Assembly: GCA_964483245.1 (NCBI GenBank)
Contig: CAZABP010000016.1
Span: 1-64,000 of the forward strand
DNA: 64,000 nucleotides
From: CAZABP01 sp964483245
GTDB taxonomy: Bacteria; Planctomycetota; UBA1135; UBA2386
Direction: 5' to 3'
Below, in pieces: positions 1 through 8,563 of this stretch. The position numbers and the translations under genes were made by a program. How positions within the stretch are numbered: the first letter of the stretch is position 1; each line of letters opens with the position of its first letter. A model generated the notes under the pieces. The model saw nothing but the letters and a program-made list of their open reading frames with translations. It ran no database searches and was not told the origin of the DNA.

Positions 1-2295
1 ACGCGGGAGAACATCCAGACGTTCCGCCGCCAGCTGCAGTCGCTCGGGTTCAGCTACGACTGGAACCGCGAGCTCGCGACCTGCGACCCGAAGTTCTTCC
101 GCTGGACGCAGTGGATCTTCGCGAAGCTGCACGAGCAGGGTCTCGCTTATCAGTCCGAGGCGCCGGTCTGGTGGTGCGAGGCGCTCGGCACGGTGCTCAG
201 CAACGACGAGGTCGTCGACGGCCGCAGCGAGCGCGGCGGGCATCCGTGCGAACGGCGGCCGCTGCGGCAGTGGATGTTGAGGATCACCGCGTACGCCGAA
301 CGGCTGCTGCGTGACCTCGATCCGCTCGACTGGTCCGAATCGCTGAAGACGCAGCAGCGCGAGTGGATCGGCCGCAGCGAGGGGGCGGAGATCGAGTTCG
401 ACGTCGAGGGGCATCCGCAGGCGCGGATCCGCGTGTTCACGACCCGGCCGGACACGCTGTTCGGCGCGTCGTTCATGGTGCTGGCGCCGGAGCACCCGCT
501 CGTCGCGCAGCTGACCGTGCCGGCGCAGCGCGCCGCCGTCGAGGAGTACGTGCACCGCGCCGCCGGCAAGAGCGAGCTGGAGCGCACCGAGCTCGCCAAG
601 GAGAAGACCGGCGTGTGGACCGGGGCGTACGCGCGGAACCCGCTGCTGCCGCCGGACCACGCGCGTGCGCGGCTGCCGATCTGGATCGCCGACTACGTGA
701 TCCTCGGCTACGGGACCGGCGCGATCATGGCAGTGCCGGCCGGAGACGAGCGCGACTTCGAATTCGCGCGCGCGTTCGGCCTGCCGGTGCCACCGATCTT
801 CGCGCCGAGCACCGGGGACGCGGCCCGCGACGCGGCCGTGCGCGCCGGGCAGCAGTGCTGGACCGGGGAGGCGCCGTACATCCACTCGAACAACGACCAG
901 GGCCTGGACCTGGGTTCGCTCGGCATGGCGGACGCCGTGCGCGCCGTGGTCGACTGGCTCGCGGCGCGCGGCCGCGGGACGCCGCGCGTGCAGTGGAAGA
1001 TGCGCGACTGGCTGTTCTCGCGGCAGCGCTACTGGGGCGAGCCGTTCCCGGTCGTGCACCGCGCGGATGGCAGCGTCGAGCTGCTGCCGGAACAGGAGCT
1101 CCCGCTCGAGCTGCCGGCGATGGCCGACTTCCGGCCGCATGGCCGGCCGGAGTCGCCGCTGACGCGCGCGACCGAGTGGGTCGAGACGACCGACCGCAGC
1201 GGGCGTCCGGCGCAGCGCGAGACCGACACGATGCCGGGCGCGGCCGGATCGAGCTGGTACTTCCTGCGCTACTGCGATCCGCACAACGAGCGGGAGTTCT
1301 GCTCCCGCGCGGTGGCGGATTACTGGATGCCGGTCGATCTGTACGTCGGTGGCACCGAGCACGCGGTCGGGCATCTGCTGTACGCGCGGTTCTGGAACAA
1401 GGTGCTGTTCGATCTGGGACACGTCCGCGATCCGGAGCCGTTCGCCAAGCTCTACAACCAGGGAATGATCCTGTCGTTCGCGTACGAGGACGAACGCGGG
1501 GCGACGGTGCCGGTCGCCGACGCGGTCGACCGCGGGGACGGGTCGTTCGCACATCGCACGACCGGCGCGCCGCTGCGCCAGATCGTGACCAAGATGTCCA
1601 AGCGCTACGGCAACGTCGTCAATCCGGATGACGTCGTGCGGGAGTACGGCGCCGACACGCTGCGGCTGTACGAGATGTACATGGGACCGCTGGCCGATCC
1701 GAAGCCGTGGAATCCCAAGGACGTGCCGGGCGTGCATCGCTTCCTGGCGCGCGTCTGGCGCCTCGTCGTGCCGGAGGATCCGGCGGATGGTGACGTGCAC
1801 GCACACCTGCGCGAGGACGCAGCCGGCGGCGACGCGACGATCGAGAAGGCGCTGCATCGCGCCACCGCCAAGGTCGAGCACGACATCAAGCGGATGGCGT
1901 TCAACACCGCGATCGCCGCGATGATGATCTGCGTCAACGAGATCATGAAGGTCGAGGCGAAGCCGACCCGCGCGCAGCTGCTGCGCCTCGTCGCGGTCCT
2001 GGCTCCCTTCGCGCCGCACATCGCCGAGGAGCTGTGGCACCGCCTGCGTGGCGACGGCCTGCTCGCCTACGCGCCCTGGCCCGCCGTCGACGCCGCGCTG
2101 CTCGTCGACGACACCGTCGAGATCGCCGTCCAGGTCCTCGGCAAGCTGCGCGGCCGCGTCACCGTCCCCGCCAACGCACGCGACGCCGACCTGCTCGCCG
2201 CCGCGCGCACCGCCGTCGCCGACCACCTCGCCGGCAAGCGCGTGGTCAAGGAGATCGTCGTCAAAGGCCGCCTGGTCAACTTCGTGGTCCACTAG
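1..2295 (+). CDS. leuS: Leucyl-tRNA synthetase, 5'-truncated by window edge
   Basis: Charges tRNA-Leu with leucine in the cytoplasm (class Ia synthetase). The frame is open from base 1, so the N-terminal Rossmann part with the HIGH motif lies before the window; 764 residues are present. The first residues (TRENIQTFRRQLQSLGFSYDW) match the catalytic-domain insertion of LeuS. The editing (CP1) domain follows. A KMSKR signature at about bases 1591-1605 marks the second ATP-binding motif, followed by the anticodon-binding bundle and a C-terminal tail ending in GRLVNFVV. The ATG at 193 is internal and not a start, because homology continues upstream of it. The gene stands alone; the next gene is convergent and ends 72 bp downstream. 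Family assignment is firm. Confidence 0.97.
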   Translation, partial: TRENIQTFRRQLQSLGFSYDWNRELATCDPKFFRWTQWIFAKLHEQGLAYQSEAPVWWCEALGTVLSNDEVVDGRSERGGHPCERRPLRQWMLRITAYAERLLRDLDPLDWSESLKTQQREWIGRSEGAEIEFDVEGHPQARIRVFTTRPDTLFGASFMVLAPEHPLVAQLTVPAQRAAVEEYVHRAAGKSELERTELAKEKTGVWTGAYARNPLLPPDHARARLPIWIADYVILGYGTGAIMAVPAGDERDFEFARAFGLPVPPIFAPSTGDAARDAAVRAGQQCWTGEAPYIHSNNDQGLDLGSLGMADAVRAVVDWLAARGRGTPRVQWKMRDWLFSRQRYWGEPFPVVHRADGSVELLPEQELPLELPAMADFRPHGRPESPLTRATEWVETTDRSGRPAQRETDTMPGAAGSSWYFLRYCDPHNEREFCSRAVADYWMPVDLYVGGTEHAVGHLLYARFWNKVLFDLGHVRDPEPFAKLYNQGMILSFAYEDERGATVPVADAVDRGDGSFAHRTTGAPLRQIVTKMSKRYGNVVNPDDVVREYGADTLRLYEMYMGPLADPKPWNPKDVPGVHRFLARVWRLVVPEDPADGDVHAHLREDAAGGDATIEKALHRATAKVEHDIKRMAFNTAIAAMMICVNEIMKVEAKPTRAQLLRLVAVLAPFAPHIAEELWHRLRGDGLLAYAPWPAVDAALLVDDTVEIAVQVLGKLRGRVTVPANARDADLLAAARTAVADHLAGKRVVKEIVVKGRLVNFVVH

Positions 2296-2297
2296 TC

Positions 2298-2367
2298 GTC
2301 AGACCCCGAGAGTCGCGCCAATCTGTCATGGTAGGAATGGAGTCAGACCCCAATCTTGCCAATCGCG
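2298..2367. repeat. Two copies of a GTCAGACCCC-type short repeat
   Basis: The gap between leuS and the next gene holds GTCAGACCCC at 2298-2307 and again at 2342-2351, each followed by GCCAATC (2317 and 2358). The two half-units are arranged directly, about 44 bp apart. Words of this kind, built on GGGGTC/GACCCC, are familiar from dispersed extragenic palindromic repeats mobilised by Y1 (RAYT/IS200-like) transposases, but no transposase is present here. It could be a decayed remnant or simply a local duplication. Confidence 0.4.
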
Positions 2368-3522
2368 TCAGCGGCGCGCGGACGTGACGAGCAGCAGCAC
2401 CAACGACGCGAGGGCGAGGACCGCGAACGGGATCCAGCGCACTGGGAACGGCCGCGGCGTCGGTGCCGGCGAACGCAGGCCCGGCAGCACGCCGGCGCGC
2501 GCCGGAGTCCACGTGTGCGTCGCGATCGCGGCGAGTGCCGCGGTCTCCGGCTGAGCCTGATCGACGGCGGCGAGCAGCTGCGGCAGCGTCTGCTGCGCAC
2601 CGCGCTGCAGCAGCGCCGCCATCGCGGCGAGCCGCGCGTCGTCGTCGGCGTGCAAGAGCCGCAGCAGCGCGTTCTGCGCCGGCGCGGTCCCGATCCGCGC
2701 CAGTTGATGCGCCGCCTCTTCGCGCCACGAATCGCAGGCCGCCGCCGCGAGCATCTGCCATGGCTCGTGCTCGCCGACCGCCAGCGGCGTCTGCAGGTCC
2801 TGCGGGTCTGGCCGCGCGCGCAGATCGGCGAGCACCAGCAGCAGGGCAGGCAGCAGCAGGCCCCCGTCGCTGCGCCCGCGCACGCGCAGGTGCTGCGGTG
2901 CAAGGACCTGCACGAGCAACGTGACGTCGCCGCACTCCCCAGGTCCGAGCCGGAGCAGCGTCGCCAGCGGATCTGCTTCATCGACGAACCCGCCTACGTT
3001 TCCCGCCAACACTGGCAGATCCAACGTGACGGTGCCGCGCAGCCGGTCAAGCCCGATCCGGCGCACCAACGACGTCAGCCGGCCGGCGCCAGGAGTGCCT
3101 TCGATCTCCCAGTCCTCGATCCCGTCGGCGGTCGCGCGGATCTGCGCGCGCAGGCCACCGTGCCGAAGCTCCGCGGCCACGTACAGCCCGGCCGGCGGTC
3201 CCTCCGCCGCCGCCACGATCTGCACGTGCTGCTCGGCATCGATCCGGACCTCGAGCGGCCCGAACGCCGGCGCATCCGCCGCCGCTGCCAACACGCGCTC
3301 GCGCACCCAGACGATCCCGGGCGGGCCGCTCTTGCCCGGATCGGCCGCGAGCCGGACGCGCAGCAACGGCACCTGCAGCTGCATCTGCGCCGGCGTGCCG
3401 GCTGCAGCGAGCGCGACTGCCGCGAACGCCGCAACCGCCGCTGCGCGCCCGCGCGTCGCCTCCCCGTTTCCGCCCCGAGCCTCCGCCGCGTCGCGTCGCG
3501 CGACGCTCAGTACGGATGCCAT
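2368..3522 (-). CDS. Exported, C-terminally membrane-anchored protein, unknown
   Basis: A 384-residue protein with no recognised enzymatic domain. The N-terminus has a signal-like hydrophobic stretch (AAAVAAFAAVALAAAG) ending in TPAQ, so the mature protein probably starts at Gln. The C-terminus carries one transmembrane helix (about residues 360-380, WIPFAVLALASLVLLLV) followed by a short basic tail. A second hydrophobic patch rich in Leu lies near the middle. The segment before the C-terminal helix is Ala/Leu-rich and looks like HEAT-type helical repeats (LARIGTAPAQNALLRLL). The ATG at 3522 overlaps the end of the upstream gene by 16 bp, so the two are probably co-translated and may act together in the envelope. 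Function is not known. Confidence 0.75.
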   Translation of the reverse strand: MASVLSVARRDAAEARGGNGEATRGRAAAVAAFAAVALAAAGTPAQMQLQVPLLRVRLAADPGKSGPPGIVWVRERVLAAAADAPAFGPLEVRIDAEQHVQIVAAAEGPPAGLYVAAELRHGGLRAQIRATADGIEDWEIEGTPGAGRLTSLVRRIGLDRLRGTVTLDLPVLAGNVGGFVDEADPLATLLRLGPGECGDVTLLVQVLAPQHLRVRGRSDGGLLLPALLLVLADLRARPDPQDLQTPLAVGEHEPWQMLAAAACDSWREEAAHQLARIGTAPAQNALLRLLHADDDARLAAMAALLQRGAQQTLPQLLAAVDQAQPETAALAAIATHTWTPARAGVLPGLRSPAPTPRPFPVRWIPFAVLALASLVLLLVTSARR

Positions 3523-6500
3523 GGACCGTTCGACTGCTGCTCGGGCGGTCGCGCCGGCAAGCGCACCGAGCCACCCCCGGCTCCGATCTCCTCGACGAAC
3601 TGCTCTTCCTCGTCACGCCGGTACGGCGCATCGAGGTCGCCGTATTCACGCCCCGCCTGCTCGTGTGAGTCGGTGTACTCCTCCGACGGAGCGACCAGCG
3701 CCGTCAGGTGCTCGACCTCCGCGCGCCGCCGGCGGCCGCGCCGCAGTGCACGCAGCAACAGCCAGGTGAGCAACACCCCGACTGCGACGCCCCCTACCGT
3801 GATCTGTCGCTCCTGCGGCAGCGCCTCCCACTTCCCGCGCAGGAAGACCCACTGCTTGGAGACCCACTCCTTGATCTGGATCCACGCCCCCGGCTCGTCA
3901 TCGCGGGTGCCGGCATTGCCGTGCAGCGAACGCAGCGCCACCTCGATCAACGGCCGTAGCGCCGCGTCGTCCTCGGTCGCCAGACGTCCCTGCAGGGCCG
4001 TCGCCGTGCTCCGCACCTTGAGCTGACCGAGCCGCTGGATCGAATGGCGGCGCACCAGCATCGACGGATGGTCGAGCAACGCGAGCAGCGCCTCCGCCTC
4101 CGCTTCCGGCGGCAGCTTCGGCGCCAACGTCGCGACCAGGTACGCCACCGCCTCGGCCAGATCGCCCGACTCGGTGCGGACGGCCTGCGCCGCCGGCAGC
4201 ATCGCCGCCGGATCGCCGATGTCGGCGAGCGCGACCAGCGCCTGCATCCGGTCGACCTGCGTCTCGCCGTCGACCGAGATCATCGCCAGCAGCGGCCGGA
4301 CGGCCGACTTCTCGCGTAGGTCGCCTAGATTCGCCGCCGCGAGCGCGCGCAGCGTCGCGTCGTCGGAGCCGAGCGCGAAGGTGCTGACCTGCACGCTGCG
4401 GCGGTCCTTCAGCGTCCGCAGCGCCGCCATCGCATGCCGCTGCACTTCCGGATCGGCGTGCACCGACACCGTCTCGCACAGTTTCGGCACGGCGTCGACG
4501 GCGCGCAGCATGCCGAGCAGCCGCGCCGCGCGTGCCGCGAGCGCCGGCTTCGGCGAACCGAGCGCGTCGATGACTTCCTTCGGCGCGCGCGCTCCCGGCT
4601 GCGTCTCGAGCGCGACGATCCGCTCGTACAGCTCCCGCTCCTGCGTCGTCAGCCGGGTCATGTCCTGCAGGTCGCTCGGCTGCCCACCGGCCGTGCCATC
4701 CGCCTGCGTGCCATCGAGCTGCCGCCAGCCGGATGTCATCCGGTCGCCGAACCGCCCGCCGAGCCACAGCTCGCGCGGATCCATCCGATGGATCCCCTTC
4801 ACGCCGGCGATCAGGTCGTTGTAGAGCCGGTCGTGATCGACGGTCGCCGCCAACACGCGCCCGACCTGACTGCGCGCCGGCCAGGCAACCATCGCGAACT
4901 GCTGCTCACGCCCGTCCGCCGTCTCCGGCAGCAGCAGCGTCAACAGCATGCCTTCCCGCTCGAACAACCCATCCCCGAGGTCCTGTCCGAGCTCCTCGAT
5001 GTCGATCAGACCGGCGACCGCGAGATCGACCAGCGTGCCGAACTCCGGCGCGCCGTCGCCATTCGCATCCAGCTTGCCGAACTCCCGCAGCCGCCGCTGC
5101 GCATGCGCGACCATCGCCAACACGTCGGCGACCGAGCGCGAGCCCTGCGAAACCGTTTCTCCGGCCATGCCGAGGCGGCGTCCCAGGTGCCGCGCTGCGA
5201 CCAGCACGCCGGTCAGGAAGCCCGGGTCCGGCCGTTGCGTCACGACCTGCCACTGGAACGCGTCGTCGTCGACGAACAGCCGCGCGAACACCTGACTGCC
5301 GTCCTCGAGTGCGAGGTTCCCGAGCGCCGCCGGGAGATCCGGATCCTCCGCGCACAGCGGCCGCCCGACCACGGCGAGGAACGTCCGCATGCACGCATCC
5401 CACCGCGTGCTGCCCTGCCATTGCACGTTGGCGACCGGCTGCGCCAGTGCGGCAGCGACCGCAGGATTCGGCGCCGGGGCACCGAGCTGCGCGAGGATCC
5501 CGCGCGCCGCATGTTCCGAGGTCGCGAGCACGAGGTGCCGCGACGTGACCGTGAACCAGATCGGCAGCGAGGTGACCAGATCCGGGATCAACAACTGGTG
5601 CAACTCGAGTTCGCCGAGCCGCTGCGTCGCGACCGGCAGCGTCCGGTCGGCGACGAGCCGCTGCAGGGCGTTGCGCAGCTTCCAGGAATCGTGCACGTCG
5701 AGCAGCAGCGCCGCCTGTGTCGGTTGGCTTTCGCGCGGCGGGAATTCCACGAACACGAACTGATCGCCGAGCGTGCCGAGCAGATCCTCCCGCGCGCTGA
5801 CGCCGCGCGAGGAGCGCAGACCGTCGAACCACGCCGAGGTGGCTTCGGCATGCTGCGGCGCATAGATCCGCAGCAGACCGATCCCATGCTCGAACAACAG
5901 CGATGGGGTCGCGCGACCGACCATCCATCCGATCGCAGCCTGCGGCACGAAGGCCGCGACGCCCGGCACGACCGCCGCCCGCGGCTCACTGATCCCGCGC
6001 AGCAGGTCGCCGCGCGTTCCTGGCAGCCCCCAGACCCACAACTGCTCGAGCCGCTCGCCGTGCTCGGTCATCGCGAAGCCGAGCGAGCTGCTGCGATGCA
6101 GCATCTGGCTCTCGTACAACGCCTGCAGGCGCGCGTGGTGCGTCGCCGGATGCAGGGTGCTCAGCGCGCGCAACAGTGCGCGCCCGTGCAACCAGCCGCC
6201 GAACACCGGCCGCGCCTGCGTGCCGACGCGCTGCGCGAACGCCGTCCAGGCCGGTGTCGCCGCGAGGGATTCCTGCGGCTTGCGCGCCAGCGCGGCCTCG
6301 ATCGCCTCCGGCCGCGACGCGGCGAGCAGCCGCCGCCCGCGCACCGCGAACGAGAACGTCCCGGCGTTGCCGAGCAGGACGGCGTGCACCTCGGTCCCCT
6401 GCGCCAACACCGTGCGCACGGCGTGCCCGGCCTCCTGCAACCGCCGTGGCAACGCGGTCCACGTCACCGAGCCCTTCTGCTCCGGCAGCTCGGCGACGAG

Positions 6501-6848
6501 CAGCCACTCCTCCGTGGCATCCGGCCGGTCCGCCAGCCATGCCAACGTGATCCCGCGCTCGGCCAGGTCGGCCACCGTCTCCGCCGGCAGCTGCAGCATC
6601 TGCTCCAGGTGCGCAGTCAGCTTCGGCAGCGGGTTCGCGCCATGCCGCGCGAGCGCAGCGAACGTCTCGGTGACCCCGGCCAGCGTCTGCGGCGCCGCCG
6701 CGCCGGTGCGCAGCCAGACGACCCCGTGCGTCTGCGCAGGAACCAGCTCCAGGCCCGGCGCCATCGGCTCGTTCGGTGCCGGTGCGGCCGGGCCTTGCGG
6801 GACGCCGGCACAGGCGAGGACGGTGGCAATCGTCAGCAGTGCGGACAT
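3507..6848 (-). CDS. Large exported HEAT-repeat protein with C-terminal membrane anchor
   Basis: A 1113-residue protein. I chose the ATG at 6848 because it opens a signal peptide (MSALLTIATVLACAGVPQG); the frame runs further upstream but encodes only Arg/Pro-rich shadow sequence. The first 700 residues are an uncharacterised exported region typical of planctomycete-like proteins (DUF3352-like in general look). Around residues 760-1000 there are HEAT-type repeats (AARAARLLGMLRAVDAVPKL, HPSMLVRRHSIQRLGQLK). One transmembrane helix (ITVGGVAVGVLLTWLLLRAL) near the C-terminus is followed by a basic, then acidic tail. The gene is transcribed divergently from the histidine kinase and coupled to the downstream gene. 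A scaffold role at the membrane is a guess. Confidence 0.75.
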   Translation of the reverse strand: MSALLTIATVLACAGVPQGPAAPAPNEPMAPGLELVPAQTHGVVWLRTGAAAPQTLAGVTETFAALARHGANPLPKLTAHLEQMLQLPAETVADLAERGITLAWLADRPDATEEWLLVAELPEQKGSVTWTALPRRLQEAGHAVRTVLAQGTEVHAVLLGNAGTFSFAVRGRRLLAASRPEAIEAALARKPQESLAATPAWTAFAQRVGTQARPVFGGWLHGRALLRALSTLHPATHHARLQALYESQMLHRSSSLGFAMTEHGERLEQLWVWGLPGTRGDLLRGISEPRAAVVPGVAAFVPQAAIGWMVGRATPSLLFEHGIGLLRIYAPQHAEATSAWFDGLRSSRGVSAREDLLGTLGDQFVFVEFPPRESQPTQAALLLDVHDSWKLRNALQRLVADRTLPVATQRLGELELHQLLIPDLVTSLPIWFTVTSRHLVLATSEHAARGILAQLGAPAPNPAVAAALAQPVANVQWQGSTRWDACMRTFLAVVGRPLCAEDPDLPAALGNLALEDGSQVFARLFVDDDAFQWQVVTQRPDPGFLTGVLVAARHLGRRLGMAGETVSQGSRSVADVLAMVAHAQRRLREFGKLDANGDGAPEFGTLVDLAVAGLIDIEELGQDLGDGLFEREGMLLTLLLPETADGREQQFAMVAWPARSQVGRVLAATVDHDRLYNDLIAGVKGIHRMDPRELWLGGRFGDRMTSGWRQLDGTQADGTAGGQPSDLQDMTRLTTQERELYERIVALETQPGARAPKEVIDALGSPKPALAARAARLLGMLRAVDAVPKLCETVSVHADPEVQRHAMAALRTLKDRRSVQVSTFALGSDDATLRALAAANLGDLREKSAVRPLLAMISVDGETQVDRMQALVALADIGDPAAMLPAAQAVRTESGDLAEAVAYLVATLAPKLPPEAEAEALLALLDHPSMLVRRHSIQRLGQLKVRSTATALQGRLATEDDAALRPLIEVALRSLHGNAGTRDDEPGAWIQIKEWVSKQWVFLRGKWEALPQERQITVGGVAVGVLLTWLLLRALRRGRRRRAEVEHLTALVAPSEEYTDSHEQAGREYGDLDAPYRRDEEEQFVEEIGAGGGSVRLPARPPEQQSNGPWHPY

Positions 6849-6964
6849 CGGTCCGTGTATCGGGCGAGGAGGCGCGCGGAATTCAGCGTTGCAGGCACTG
6901 CCCGTGCACTGCGCCACGCCGGTCAAGTCGCCGTCCGCGGGGCGTCGATGGACGAAGCGAACCG

Positions 6965-8488
6965 ATGGCCCACGAACCGACCACGGCAGCGCCCGAGCCG
7001 GTGCTCGGAGCGGTGCACGCCGCGGCACCACGCGTGCGCGTGCAGGGGCTGTTCGTCGCACTGGCGCTCGCCGCGTTCATGCCGGCGGTCTGGTGCACCT
7101 GGTTGATGACCGATTCATGGCGCGCCGGCATCGGCTCCGGCCTGACGACGAGCCTGTTGACGTTCCTGGTCGCGAACTGGGTCTGGGCGCTGCTGCGCCG
7201 CGGCTATCTGGTCCCGATGCAGGAGGCGATCGCGCTGCTGCGCGAGCTGCGCCAGACGCAGCGCGTGCGCCGGCTCGTCGAGCGCGGTTCGCCGCTCGGC
7301 CGGGCGTTGCTGCGCACGGTCAACGACGCCGCGTTCGCGCTGCAGGAGCGCCATCGGCTGAGTCAGGCGAATCTGCTCGCGATGGAGGTCGCGTTCGACC
7401 GGATCCACTCGGTGTTGCATTCGCTCGGCGAGGGGGTCGTCGTCATCGACGTCGAAGGGGAGCTCGTGCTCGCCAACCGCTCCGCGCGCAAGCTGCTGAA
7501 GGACGACGGCCGTCCGCTCGAGGGACGCCCGCTGCGTTCGCTGCTCGAGCCGGCGCTGGCGGAGCCGATCGCTGAAGGGCTCGCGTATCTCTCGCGCGAG
7601 CGGACGCGTGACCGCGTGCGGCTGGTCAGCGTCCCCTACGAGCAGGCCTACTACGACCTGTCGGTCGTGCGTGTTGCGTCGGAGCGCCGCCAGGAGGAGT
7701 TCGGCTGGGTCATCGCGATCGCCGACGTGACGCAGAACCATGCGATCACGCGGATGAAGGACGAGTTCCTCTCCAGCATCTCGCACGAGATGCGCACGCC
7801 GCTGACCAGCATCTGTGCGTTCGCCGAGATCCTGGCGCAGTGCGAGCCGGATGCCGCGACGGAGTGGTCGGAGTTCGTCGGGATCATCAGCGCCGAGAGC
7901 AAGCGGCTGGCGCGGCTCGTCGACGACGTGCTCGAAGTCGCCGAGATCGAAGGTGGGCGGATCCACTGGAAGTTCGAGGTGTTCGACCTCGCCGAGCTGG
8001 TGCAGGCGACGCGTGCGCTGTTCCACAAGATCGCCGATGCGCGTGGGATCCGGATCGAGCTGGCCGGCTCGCCGCGCAATCTGCTGGTCGCGGCGGACCA
8101 CCAGCGCGTGCGGGAGATGCTGACGCGGCTGCTCGACAACGCGCTCAAGTTCAACCCGCCCGGCAGCACCATCGCGCTCGCGCTCCGGCCGCTGTCGGAC
8201 CGGATCGAAGTCGGGATCGCCGACTCGGGACCGGGGATCCCGACCGAGCAGCGCGAGCAGGTGTTCGAGCGGTTCCGCCAGCTGGGGGACGCGATGACCG
8301 GCAAGCCTGCCGGCAGCGGCCTCGGCCTGTCGATCTGCCGCCAGCTCGTCGAGCAGATGGGCGGGCGGATCTGGTGCCAGGGCTCACCGCTCGGTGGCGT
8401 CGAGTTCTGCTTCACGCTGCCGACGCCGGAGGGGGCCGAGGCACGCCGGCGCATGGAGTCGAGCTACCGGCTGCTGCGCGTGCAGTGA
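6965..8488 (+). CDS. Membrane PAS-domain sensor histidine kinase
   Basis: A 507-residue two-component sensor. Two transmembrane segments lie in the first 80 residues (LFVALALAAFMPAVWCTWL; LTTSLLTFLVANWVWALL) with a short loop between. A linker resembling HAMP follows, then a PAS domain (SLGEGVVVIDVEGELVLANR). The phosphoacceptor is His274 in the HisKA motif SSISHEMRTPLTSI. The ATPase domain has the N box (NALKFNPPG), G1 (DSGPGIP), F box (FERF) and G2 (GSGLGLSIC). The start at 6965 was chosen because upstream residues are Arg-rich shadow sequence. No response regulator gene is adjacent, so this is an orphan kinase. It is divergent from the HEAT-repeat gene with 116 bp between. Confidence 0.92.
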   Translation: MAHEPTTAAPEPVLGAVHAAAPRVRVQGLFVALALAAFMPAVWCTWLMTDSWRAGIGSGLTTSLLTFLVANWVWALLRRGYLVPMQEAIALLRELRQTQRVRRLVERGSPLGRALLRTVNDAAFALQERHRLSQANLLAMEVAFDRIHSVLHSLGEGVVVIDVEGELVLANRSARKLLKDDGRPLEGRPLRSLLEPALAEPIAEGLAYLSRERTRDRVRLVSVPYEQAYYDLSVVRVASERRQEEFGWVIAIADVTQNHAITRMKDEFLSSISHEMRTPLTSICAFAEILAQCEPDAATEWSEFVGIISAESKRLARLVDDVLEVAEIEGGRIHWKFEVFDLAELVQATRALFHKIADARGIRIELAGSPRNLLVAADHQRVREMLTRLLDNALKFNPPGSTIALALRPLSDRIEVGIADSGPGIPTEQREQVFERFRQLGDAMTGKPAGSGLGLSICRQLVEQMGGRIWCQGSPLGGVEFCFTLPTPEGAEARRRMESSYRLLRVQ

Positions 8489-8563
8489 TGGCCCCGTCGC
8501 AGCAGCAGCCGGTGCCGGAATCGCGGCAGGACTTCGCGCAGCACCCGGGCTAGAAGCTCGCGC

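Noticed and set aside
193..2295. ATG at 193 as leuS start
   Set aside because: LeuS homology continues upstream to base 1 in the same frame.
4434..7106. 890-codon open frame on the plus strand opposite the HEAT-repeat protein
   Set aside because: Composition is Arg/Gln/Asp/His-rich shadow sequence of a high-GC gene, with no domain; the minus-strand frame has a signal peptide, HEAT repeats and a membrane helix.
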